The position numbers and the translations under genes are program-made. Source: JABFXX01 sp036489755 (lineage in GTDB: Bacteria > Myxococcota_A > Polyangia > Haliangiales > Haliangiaceae). From it: a stretch of 64,000 nucleotides of DNA. The stretch is from positions 1-64,000 of the forward strand of contig DASXFD010000001.1 in assembly GCA_036489755.1 (NCBI GenBank), written 5' to 3'. How positions within the stretch are numbered: position 1 is the first letter of the stretch; every line of letters starts with the position of its first letter. The notes under the pieces are model-generated. The model did not search any database. It worked only from the letters and a program-made list of their open reading frames with translations, and was not told the DNA's origin. Shown piece by piece: positions 1 through 8,349 of the stretch.

Positions 1-1113
1 GACGATCACGCCGCCCGAGTTGCACAGAATGTCGGGGATCACGTCGATGCCCTTCTCGAGCAAAATCTCCTCGGCCTCGGGATACGTCGGGCCGTTCGCG
101 CCCTCGACCATCATCTTGACCTTGAGCGCCTTCGCCTCGGCGACGCCGACCTCGAGCTCGAGCGCGGCGGGCACGAACACGTGCGCGTCGAGCGAGAAGA
201 ACTCGTCGCGCGTGATCTTCGATGCGCCCTTGTAGTTCGCGACCGAGCCGGTCTTGAGCACGTGCTCGCCGAGCTTGTGCGGGTTGATGCCCTCGGTGTT
301 CGCGATGTAGCCGCCGACGTCGCCGACGCCGATCACGACCGCGCCCTTTTGCGAGAGCAGGCGCGCCGCGTAGCTGCCGACGTTGCCGAAGCCCTGGATC
401 ATGACGTGGCAACCGTCGAGGTTGAAGTTGCGGTCCTTCGCCCACTCGGTGATGCAGTGGACAACGCCCTGGCCGGTCGCTTCGGCGCGGCCGTAGCTGC
501 CGCCCGCCGAGACGCTCTTGCCGGTGACGACGCCGCGCACCGTGTTGCGATCGCCGGCGCCGACGATGTTCATGTACGTGTCCATCATCCAGACCATCGT
601 CTGGCTGTTGGTGTTCACGTCGGGCGCCGGGATGTCGTAGTCGGGACCGATGTTGCCGCCGAGCGCCGCGGTGAACCGGCGCGTGACGCGCTCGAGCTCG
701 GCCTTCGAGTACTGGCGCGGATCGAACTTGATGCCACCCTTACCGCCGCCGAACGGAATCTCGTGGAGCGCGCTCTTGTACGTCATCCACGACGCGAGCG
801 CCTTCATCTCGTCGAGGTTCGCTTCCTGGTGGTAGCGAATGCCGCCCTTGTAGGGTCCGAGGATGTTGTTGTGCTGGACGCGATAGCCCTTGAACATCTC
901 GTAGCGGCCGTTGTCGCGCCGCACCGGGAAGTTGACGATCAGCTCGTTCTTGGGCTGGCCGAGGATCTGCGCGACGTCGTGATCGATGTTGATCAACTTC
1001 ATCGCCTTCTCGATCTGCTTGGTAGCGATCTCGAAGAGGTTGCCGCGATCCTTCAGCGCTACTTCAGGAAGCTTCGGCGCCGCCGTGACTGGAGGCGTGG
1101 ATACGGTTGTCAT
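1..1113 (-). CDS. gdhA: NAD(P)-dependent glutamate dehydrogenase, 3' end cut by window edge
   Basis: Glu/Leu/Phe/Val dehydrogenase family enzyme that interconverts glutamate with 2-oxoglutarate and ammonia in the cytoplasm. About 371 codons are visible from the ATG at 1111-1113 and the C-terminus lies beyond base 1. The translation shows the substrate-binding segment GPYKGGIRYH (about residues 86-95), the catalytic-lysine motif GGGKGG (122-127, Lys125), and the Rossmann dinucleotide-binding glycines in IQGFGNVG. Later come VEGANGPT and the NSGGV end of the nucleotide domain, so almost the whole protein is present. The gene is divergent from the rRNA methyltransferase gene. Cofactor preference cannot be judged by eye, so gdhA is a family-level name. 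Confidence 0.93.
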   Translation of the reverse strand, partial: MTTVSTPPVTAAPKLPEVALKDRGNLFEIATKQIEKAMKLINIDHDVAQILGQPKNELIVNFPVRRDNGRYEMFKGYRVQHNNILGPYKGGIRYHQEANLDEMKALASWMTYKSALHEIPFGGGKGGIKFDPRQYSKAELERVTRRFTAALGGNIGPDYDIPAPDVNTNSQTMVWMMDTYMNIVGAGDRNTVRGVVTGKSVSAGGSYGRAEATGQGVVHCITEWAKDRNFNLDGCHVMIQGFGNVGSYAARLLSQKGAVVIGVGDVGGYIANTEGINPHKLGEHVLKTGSVANYKGASKITRDEFFSLDAHVFVPAALELEVGVAEAKALKVKMMVEGANGPTYPEAEEILLEKGIDVIPDILCNSGGVIV

Positions 1114-1152
1114 CGGGCATGGCGTACCGCCGCGATGGCGTAGCGCGCAACG

Positions 1153-1166
1153 GATTCGCGCGAATC
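1153..1166. promoter_or_regulatory. Perfect 14-bp palindrome between divergent genes
   Basis: GATTCGCGCGAATC is its own reverse complement and sits between the divergent glutamate dehydrogenase (start 1113) and methyltransferase (start 1224) genes. A second imperfect dyad, AGCGCGC-N5-GCGCGCT, follows at 1180-1198. Then come two GTATAAG copies at 1201 and 1211, just ahead of the AAGGAA ribosome site. This could be an operator or part of a promoter region, but no regulator is identified and CG-rich palindromes arise easily in this base composition. Confidence 0.3.
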
Positions 1167-1223
1167 TTGTGGATTACGCAGCGCGCCATGAGCGCGCTTT
1201 GTATAAGAAAGTATAAGGAAGTG

Positions 1224-2516
1224 ATGGACGATCGCGCGCTTGCCACGAGCATTGCCGATGGCGGTCGCTTGCGCACGCTCCTGCTCGAGCTCTGGCAACG
1301 CACGCGCATGGATTGGGGCTTCGTGACCGACCGACTCGCCGTCACGTTTCGGCGCGAGACGTGGATCGGCGCACACGACCGAAGATTCGTGAGCGAGACG
1401 CTCTACGGGCTCGTCCGGAATTTACGCCGCGTCGATCTCGCACTCGAGCGCGGCAAGCGCACGAAACAAGCGCCGCGCGATCTCGAGCGGCTGATCGCGC
1501 TGCTCGTGCTCGAAGGTCAGCTCGATCCGGCACGCGCCGCGAAGCTGTTGCCCGATCTGGACTGGACCGCCGTCGCGAGCGTCGATCAAGCGATCGCCGG
1601 CGAGCGCAAACCGGCCGCGCGCATCGCGCTCGCCGCGTCGCTGCCCGATTGGCTCGCGTCGCGACTCGTCGCGGATTGGGGCGCCGAAGCCGAAGCGCTC
1701 GCACTCGCGCTCAATCAACGCGCGCCGATGACGGTCCGCGCGAACACGCTCGTCACCACGCGCGACGCGCTCGCCGCCGAATTGCTCGCCGAGAAGCTCG
1801 AGACGCACGCCGGCAGATGGTCCGACACCGCGCTCGTCGTCGACAGCCGCACGAACTTGTTCGCGACGAAGCCGTTCACGCGCGGCGCATTCGAAGCGCA
1901 AGACGAAGGCAGCCAGCTGCTCGGCGAGCTCGCAACGCCGAGCGCCGCCAAACCTCTCGTCATCGACTACTGCGCGGGCGCGGGCGGCAAGACGCTCGCG
2001 ATCGCCGCGCGGCTCGGCAATCGCGGCCGCATCGTCGCGAGTGACGTCGACAGCGGCAAGCTTGAAGAGCTCCGCCGGCGCGCGCGGCGCGCGAAGGTCT
2101 CGAACACGCGCGCGGTCGGCATCGACGAAGTCGCCGAGCTGCGCGGCAAGGCCGACGTGGTGCTCGTCGATGCGCCGTGCTCCGGCATCGGCGCGCTCCG
2201 CCGCAACCCGGAGGCGCGGTGGCGGCTCCGCGAGGACGAGCTCGCAGGCTTTGCGAAGCGCCAGCGCGAGATCCTCGGCGACGCCGCGAAGCTGGTCGCG
2301 CCCGGTGGGCGCCTGGTCTACGCGACGTGCTCGCTGCTCGCGTGCGAGAACGGCGAGGTCGTTGCCGCGCTGGATCGCGAGCTCGCGGCAGTCCCCCTCG
2401 CTGAAGTCTTAGACGGCGAGCGAGCGGCCGCGTTCGCGCGTGACGGCACATTCACCGCCACGCCACATCGGCACGGCACCGACGGCTTCTTCGCAGCGGT
2501 GCTCCGGCATCGCTGA
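1224..2516 (+). CDS. rsmB: RsmB-type 16S rRNA (cytosine-C5) methyltransferase
   Basis: SAM-dependent RNA m5C methyltransferase of the RsmB/NOP family, 430 residues. Residues about 1-135 resemble the helical NusB-like domain found at the N-terminus of RsmB. The catalytic half carries the SAM-binding motif DYCAGAGGK (249-256) and the two conserved cysteines of the family, in DAPCSG (Cys319) and YATCS (Cys369). RsmB methylates C967 of 16S rRNA in E. coli; assigning that exact target here is inference from architecture. An upstream in-frame start at 1107 exists, but ATG 1224 has an AAGGAA ribosome site at 1215-1220 and begins the homologous sequence, so I chose it. Confidence 0.85.
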   Translation: MDDRALATSIADGGRLRTLLLELWQRTRMDWGFVTDRLAVTFRRETWIGAHDRRFVSETLYGLVRNLRRVDLALERGKRTKQAPRDLERLIALLVLEGQLDPARAAKLLPDLDWTAVASVDQAIAGERKPAARIALAASLPDWLASRLVADWGAEAEALALALNQRAPMTVRANTLVTTRDALAAELLAEKLETHAGRWSDTALVVDSRTNLFATKPFTRGAFEAQDEGSQLLGELATPSAAKPLVIDYCAGAGGKTLAIAARLGNRGRIVASDVDSGKLEELRRRARRAKVSNTRAVGIDEVAELRGKADVVLVDAPCSGIGALRRNPEARWRLREDELAGFAKRQREILGDAAKLVAPGGRLVYATCSLLACENGEVVAALDRELAAVPLAEVLDGERAAAFARDGTFTATPHRHGTDGFFAAVLRHR

Positions 2517-2566
2517 TGCACCACCCAGCGCATGGAGCCGATTCGGCCCGACACCACGACGCGAAG

Positions 2567-2585
2567 CGCAACGTTAGGCGTTGCG
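2567..2585. terminator. Compact hairpin downstream of rsmB
   Basis: CGCAACG and CGTTGCG form a 7-bp perfect stem with a 5-nt loop, 50 bp after the rsmB stop. There is no T tract, so termination is only inferred. The hairpin lies upstream of ATG 2625, which favours that start over 2532 for the next gene. Confidence 0.35.
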
Positions 2586-2624
2586 AACGGCAACGCGGCC
2601 GCTCGTGATACGTTCGGCAAGCGA

Positions 2625-4340
2625 ATGGCGATTGAGGTGTCGGTAGTCCGCGAGCTGAACGCACTCCGCGCGCTCGAGGCGGACTGGCGCGCGCTCGCCG
2701 CCGGAGTGTTGTTCCGCGGGCCCGATTGGCTGATCCCGTGGTGGCTCGCGTATCACAACACGCTCGCCGCGGAGCTCCACGTCCTCGTCGGCCGCGCGAC
2801 CGAAACCGACGCCACCGCGAACGCCGGCGACGTCGTGTGCCTCGCACCGCTCTATCGCCGCACCGTCCGCGTCGCGCTGCTCGACACGCGCGAGCTGCGC
2901 ATGATGGGCGATGCCGGCCCGCGGCCGCCGTCGCTCGATCTGTTGTGCCGCGCCGGCTGGGAAGATCGCGCCGGTGCCTCGCTCGCGAAGGCGCTGATCG
3001 AAGACAGCTCGTGGGACGTGGTCGATCTCGAGCCGCTCGCCGATCCGTCGCGGCTGCGCGCGCACCTCGTGCAGCGGCTCGGGCCCGCCGGCTACTCGAT
3101 CGAGAGCTCGCAATCCGCCGGCGGCGCCGCGCACATCGCGCTCGGCATCGCGCCGTCCGACACGACCGACGGCAGCGGCGTGATCACCACGTACTGCGAC
3201 GACCTCGAGGAGCTGCGCAAGGGCATGAGCATCCTGCGCCGGCTATCTCGGCTCGAGTGGGCCGAGCGCGACGAGCCGTCGCCGCTCGCCGACGACGAAG
3301 CGGCATCGCTGCTCGAAGAAGTCGCGCTCGAGCTCGCCAAGCAGCGCAAGGTGCGGCTCGCGCGGCTCGACGATGCGACCGGCGAAGCCGTCGCGGCCGC
3401 GTTCGTCGTCGACGATGCGGATCGCGCGGTGATCCTCGCGATGGCGGTCGATCCGCAGGTCGCGCACAAAGGCGCGCCGCAACGCCTGCTCCATGCCGAG
3501 GCGATGGCGGCGCGCTCGCGCGGCTGCGTCGCGCTCGACGTCGTGACCGGCGCCGGCGACTATCAGCTGCCGACGCTGCCGACCTCGAAGCAGCATGCGC
3601 TCGCCGTGCGCGTGTGGGGCCATTCGGCGGCCGCGAGCGTCGGCCGCACGTATTCGCAAGTTGCTCGCCGCGCCCGGCGCGCGCGAGAGACGCCGTCGGT
3701 CGCCGCCGCGCAGGCGCGAGCCGCGTGGACCAAGATCCGCTCGGCTGCCGCGAGCGTCGCGCAGTACGACCGCTACGTGCTGTACCGCGGCCAGTTGTGG
3801 ACGCATAACATCTCGCCGCCGCAGGGGCTCGAGCTGGCAGCGTTTACCGAAGCCGATTACGACAAGCTCGACGATCACCATCGCGCGGATCTCGTCGAAC
3901 AGCTCCTGCTCGACGAGATCGCGGCGCGCAAGTTCTGGCGGCGCGGCGATCACGCAGTGCTCGCAAAGATCGGCATCCGCCACGCCGGCGTCGCGTGGTT
4001 CGCGCGCGGGCCCGTCGAGGTGCCCGAGCTGGGCCGCACGCTGCAGATGATGAAGTACGACGCGTACATCCACTCCGTGTTCGTCGCTCCGGGCGCACGC
4101 GGACGGGGCGTCGCGCCCGTCATGCTCGAGCAGATCACGAAGCAGCTGCGCGCGACCGACGCATACCGGTCGTGGGCGCTGATCTCGTCGCACAACCAGG
4201 CGTCGATCCGCGCGTTCCAGAAGGCGTCGTTCACGCCGGTGTGTGACGTCATCCACGCGAAGATGGCCACCGTCGACCGCGTGGTGTGCCGGCCGCCCGA
4301 CCCCGAAGCCAAGGAACTGTTGGGGCTCGAGAGCGATTGA
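2625..4340 (+). CDS. Tandem GNAT-fold acetyltransferase (CelD/BcsL-like plus GNAT)
   Basis: 571-residue protein that appears to join two acyltransferase-like domains. The N-terminal half, with the PDWLIPWW and LCLAPLY-type segments, resembles the CelD/BcsL (FemAB-related) GNAT family seen near polysaccharide genes. The C-terminal part, about residues 430-555, has the acetyl-CoA-binding pattern SVFVAPGARGRGVAPVMLEQ typical of ordinary GNAT enzymes. No signal peptide or membrane segment is visible, so it is probably cytoplasmic. Substrate unknown. An upstream ATG at 2532 is in frame, but the extra 31 residues look non-homologous and cover a hairpin. The preceding rsmB is 108 bp upstream and may be co-transcribed. 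Confidence 0.6.
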   Translation: MAIEVSVVRELNALRALEADWRALAAGVLFRGPDWLIPWWLAYHNTLAAELHVLVGRATETDATANAGDVVCLAPLYRRTVRVALLDTRELRMMGDAGPRPPSLDLLCRAGWEDRAGASLAKALIEDSSWDVVDLEPLADPSRLRAHLVQRLGPAGYSIESSQSAGGAAHIALGIAPSDTTDGSGVITTYCDDLEELRKGMSILRRLSRLEWAERDEPSPLADDEAASLLEEVALELAKQRKVRLARLDDATGEAVAAAFVVDDADRAVILAMAVDPQVAHKGAPQRLLHAEAMAARSRGCVALDVVTGAGDYQLPTLPTSKQHALAVRVWGHSAAASVGRTYSQVARRARRARETPSVAAAQARAAWTKIRSAAASVAQYDRYVLYRGQLWTHNISPPQGLELAAFTEADYDKLDDHHRADLVEQLLLDEIAARKFWRRGDHAVLAKIGIRHAGVAWFARGPVEVPELGRTLQMMKYDAYIHSVFVAPGARGRGVAPVMLEQITKQLRATDAYRSWALISSHNQASIRAFQKASFTPVCDVIHAKMATVDRVVCRPPDPEAKELLGLESD

Positions 4341-4355
4341 TGTAACCTCGGGGAT

Positions 4356-5846
4356 ATGGGGCGGTTCGTTGCCCTGCTCCCCTTTGTCGTCGCGTTTGCC
4401 TGCAGCCCGCACACGCCTGCGGGCGGCGATGCACCGATGTCGAGCACCGGCGACGGCGGCACCGGCGCCAACGACGGCGCGATGTCGGGCACGCGGCTCA
4501 AGCTCACCTATTACGCGTTCACCGACGGCACGACGCAGTGGTTCGGGCTCTACGACTCCGAGCGCAAAGAGAATTGCTCGCCGTTCGACGGCACGTGGCC
4601 CGACGGCAACACGTACTGCGTTCCCGACTGGAGCGGCAGCGTCGTCTACTCCGACTCGAAGTGCACGAACCCCGAGATCGACGAGTACGTCGGCTCGACG
4701 TGCGCCGCGGCGCCCGAGCTCTACGTGCTCGACCAGCAGTACGATGAATGCAGCGAGGAGTACCTGCCGACGCACCTCTATCGCAAAGGCTCGGCGAACG
4801 GCGCGGCGGCGTACTACGTCATGAACTACGACGGTACGTGCAGCACGCAGTACACGGTCGATCAGGGCTACGAGCAGGTCTACGCGATCACGTCCGAGGT
4901 CAGCACGACCGACCTCGTCCAGCTGACGCTGAGCCCGCCGACGACGGGCGGCCCGATCGGCGTGCGATCGTGGACGAGCTCCGACGGCGCGGTGCTGCCG
5001 ATCATGCTCCACGACACGACGAACAACCTCGACTGCTCGCCCGAGTACTACGGCGACACCGCGACGACCGCGTCGTGCGCTCCGAACGACGCCTTCGACG
5101 CGTACCTCGATCACGACAACATGTGCGTCGACCCGGCGCTCGACATGACGAGCACGTGCGCCGCGCCCGGCTTCGCCTACACGTACCCGTCGGGCAATAC
5201 GTGCCCGATGGATCTCGAGACGTACTACGCCGTCGGCAGCAAGCTCGCGACACCGACGCTGTTCGAGTCGTTCGGCACGACATGCTCGTCGGAAACGCCG
5301 TCGACGGGCACGAGCTACTACGGGCTCGGCTCGGCGCTCCAGCTCACCGCGCTCCAGCGTGCGCCCGACACCGACGCCGGCCATCGCATCCAGCTCATCC
5401 ACTACGGCGACAGCGCGTCGCTGCACTACCGCGACCCGACCTACCTCTACGACTCGCAGGAACAAGCGGTGTGTGCTCCCGAGCAGCTCGCGGACGGCAC
5501 GATCCGGTGCGTGCCCGACAGCGGCTTCTATGTGAGCACCGGCTTCTTCTACTCCGACAGCGGGTGCGCCACGGCGGTCGACGTCCTCGACATGTACACC
5601 GGACCCGCGACGTGTCAGGCGCCCACGGTGCCCGCGTACGTCCGCAAGTACCTCCCGACGACCGGCTGCATCTCGAACTTCGAGCTCCACTCGCCCACGA
5701 CGAAAGCGGGGACGCTGTACTACCTCGGCGGCAGCGATGGCGTGACCTGCACGAAGTACGTCCCGGATGAAGAAGCGATCTACAACGTCGGACCGAGCGT
5801 TTCGACGAGCGACTTCGTGACCGCGGTGATCACGACCGACAACTGA
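4356..5846 (+). CDS. Cys-rich secreted lipoprotein with internal repeats
   Basis: 496-residue probable lipoprotein. A hydrophobic signal peptide ends in a lipobox-like VAFAC with Cys16, followed by a Gly/Asp/Ser linker. The body is rich in Cys, Tyr and Asp. It repeats a pattern of the form CxP...DG..YCVPD...VYSDSKC, clearly at about residues 70-112 and 365-410, and more loosely near 225-260. Paired cysteines suggest disulfide-stabilised modules outside the cytoplasm. I do not recognise the family and infer no function. It starts 15 bp after the GNAT gene and is followed 24 bp later by a phosphatase gene, so it may share a transcript. Confidence 0.6.
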   Translation: MGRFVALLPFVVAFACSPHTPAGGDAPMSSTGDGGTGANDGAMSGTRLKLTYYAFTDGTTQWFGLYDSERKENCSPFDGTWPDGNTYCVPDWSGSVVYSDSKCTNPEIDEYVGSTCAAAPELYVLDQQYDECSEEYLPTHLYRKGSANGAAAYYVMNYDGTCSTQYTVDQGYEQVYAITSEVSTTDLVQLTLSPPTTGGPIGVRSWTSSDGAVLPIMLHDTTNNLDCSPEYYGDTATTASCAPNDAFDAYLDHDNMCVDPALDMTSTCAAPGFAYTYPSGNTCPMDLETYYAVGSKLATPTLFESFGTTCSSETPSTGTSYYGLGSALQLTALQRAPDTDAGHRIQLIHYGDSASLHYRDPTYLYDSQEQAVCAPEQLADGTIRCVPDSGFYVSTGFFYSDSGCATAVDVLDMYTGPATCQAPTVPAYVRKYLPTTGCISNFELHSPTTKAGTLYYLGGSDGVTCTKYVPDEEAIYNVGPSVSTSDFVTAVITTDN

Positions 5847-5870
5847 CGTCGTGATACTTTCGGTAGCTCG

Positions 5871-6746
5871 ATGGCACGAGTGATCAGGCTCCCCGATCGA
5901 GGCCGCCTGCTCGTGTGCACCGACCTTCAGGGCTGCATGCGCGACTTCCAGCGCATGGTCGAGGTGTTCGAGGCCACGCTGCTCGAGACCGGCGGCGACA
6001 CGCACCTGATCTTCACCGGCGATCTCATCCACGGCCCGCACATCGAGCCCGAGGACTGGCCGGACTTCCTCGGCGAGTACTACCGCGACGCCTCCGGCGA
6101 GGTGATGATCGCGTACGCAGGGCTCGCATCGCAGTATCCGGGCCGCGTCCACGCGCTGCTCGGCAACCACGAGCACGGGCACATCGGCGGCCCACACACC
6201 GCGAAGTTCGCCGCCGACGAGGTCGCGCTGCTCGAGCACATCCTCGGCTCGGCCGGCACCGCGCGCATGCGCGGCATCATCCACACGTTCGCGCTCGCGG
6301 CGGTCACGAAGTGCGGGACGATCTTCACGCACGGCGCGCCGGCCGCGCAGATCGACTCGATCGCGGATCTCGAGAACGCGGATCTCTCCGGCGCGGGCTT
6401 CGACAGCCCGCTCGACCTGCTCGACACGCCGATCGTCGGCAAGGTGCTGTGGGCGCGCTCGGCAACCGAGGCCGAAGCACGGCGGTTCCTGAAGGCCACC
6501 CACGGCACGATCAGCGTCTACGGACACGACGTGATCCCGGAGGGCTTCGAGAAGATCGGCGACGAGCAGATCATCGTGTCGACCAGCTTCGGGCTGTTCG
6601 ACCGCAACAAGGTGTTCCTCAACCTCGATCTCGCCGGCCGCTATCGGAACGTCCACGACCTGCGCGTCGGCCACGAGATCCGGCCGCTCTACCCGGACAA
6701 GGCGCCTGCCCGACTCGGCGGGCGTGCGAAAACCTCGGGATCCTAG
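5871..6746 (+). CDS. Calcineurin-like metallophosphoesterase (PP1-type Ser/Thr phosphatase fold)
   Basis: 291-residue cytoplasmic metallophosphoesterase. The dinuclear-metal motifs are visible in order: TDLQG (Asp18; Gln replaces the His of the usual DxH), FTGDLIHGP (Asp51), LGNHEH (Asn99-His100), FTHGAP and VYGHDV. The DxQ substitution is notable because that His normally contributes to metal 1. Other residues fit PP1/bacterial phosphoprotein phosphatases, but substrates could equally be diadenosine polyphosphates or other phosphoesters. In this kinase-rich type of genome a phosphoprotein phosphatase is plausible but unproven. The stop codon is embedded in an unusual run of CTAG tetranucleotides. 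Confidence 0.75.
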   Translation: MARVIRLPDRGRLLVCTDLQGCMRDFQRMVEVFEATLLETGGDTHLIFTGDLIHGPHIEPEDWPDFLGEYYRDASGEVMIAYAGLASQYPGRVHALLGNHEHGHIGGPHTAKFAADEVALLEHILGSAGTARMRGIIHTFALAAVTKCGTIFTHGAPAAQIDSIADLENADLSGAGFDSPLDLLDTPIVGKVLWARSATEAEARRFLKATHGTISVYGHDVIPEGFEKIGDEQIIVSTSFGLFDRNKVFLNLDLAGRYRNVHDLRVGHEIRPLYPDKAPARLGGRAKTSGS

Positions 6747-6821
6747 CTAGCTAGCCTAGTCCTCTTACGAAAAAGCGCGCCCTTGCGTCGGGCTTCGGAA
6801 AGCCTTACATCTACCCGCCTT

Positions 6822-7040
6822 ATGAAGGACACCGCAGGTCATCCCCACTACCGCCCGGCTCGCATCACGTGCGCGTGCGGCGCGGTCCACAACACGTTCT
6901 CGACGCGCGGAGACTTCGGCATCGACATCTGCTCGAACTGCCACCCGTTCTTCACGGGCAAGCAGAAGCTCCTCGACACCGCCGGCCGCATCGATCGGTT
7001 CAACAAGAAGTACGCGAAAGCCGGCGCGCCGAAGGCGTGA
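6822..7040 (+). CDS. rpmE: 50S ribosomal protein L31, zinc-binding form
   Basis: 72-residue ribosomal protein L31. It keeps the zinc ligands of the C+ (type A) form: CAC at Cys17/Cys19 and CSNC at Cys37/Cys40, followed by the conserved HPFFTGKQK segment. ATG 6822 gives the family length; the longer in-frame ORF from 6783 adds residues that do not match. It lies directly upstream of prfA, an order common in bacteria, although here a strong hairpin separates the two. L31 binds the central protuberance of the large subunit, and zinc-binding copies can act as a zinc reserve. Confidence 0.93.
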   Translation: MKDTAGHPHYRPARITCACGAVHNTFSTRGDFGIDICSNCHPFFTGKQKLLDTAGRIDRFNKKYAKAGAPKA

Positions 7041-7075
7041 GCCGCAGTCGGCCTCGCCGCGAGACCGTCCTTTTT

Positions 7076-7108
7076 GAAATCGGTTAGAACATCGTTCTAA
7101 CCGATTTC
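7076..7108. terminator. Perfect 15-bp hairpin between rpmE and prfA
   Basis: Left arm 7076-7090 and right arm 7094-7108 are exact reverse complements around the 3-nt loop ATC. The core is GGTTAGAAC / GTTCTAACC, unusually AT-rich for this DNA. A T run precedes the left arm but no T run follows the right arm, so a classical intrinsic terminator is not evident. It could be a terminator or processing site between rpmE and prfA, or an operator. Confidence 0.5.
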
Positions 7109-7152
7109 GCGTAAAGGCCTGTTACAGCGCGCGCGCCTCTGCACGAGCGCTT

Positions 7153-8244
<1,092 letters not shown>

Positions 8245-8258
8245 AGCGCGAAGCCGCA

Positions 8259-8291
8259 GTGCGACGATCGAACGGTCGCGCCGTGTCGCAC
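8259..8291. terminator. Possible hairpin after prfA
   Basis: GTGCGAC (8259-8265) and GTCGCAC (8285-8291) are exact inverse complements separated by 19 nt, beginning 14 bp after the prfA stop. No T tract follows. It is a weak candidate terminator between prfA and the next gene. Confidence 0.25.
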
Positions 8292-8349
8292 GCAGATTTC
8301 TATCGGTAGACATCTTTTCATCGCGAGCCGGCGTCTTACGCTCTCGCGT

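Noticed and set aside
3243..6674. 1143-codon minus-strand open frame
   Set aside because: Antisense to three well-supported plus-strand genes, and composed of Arg/Val/Asp/Ala-rich sequence typical of shadow frames in GC-rich DNA.
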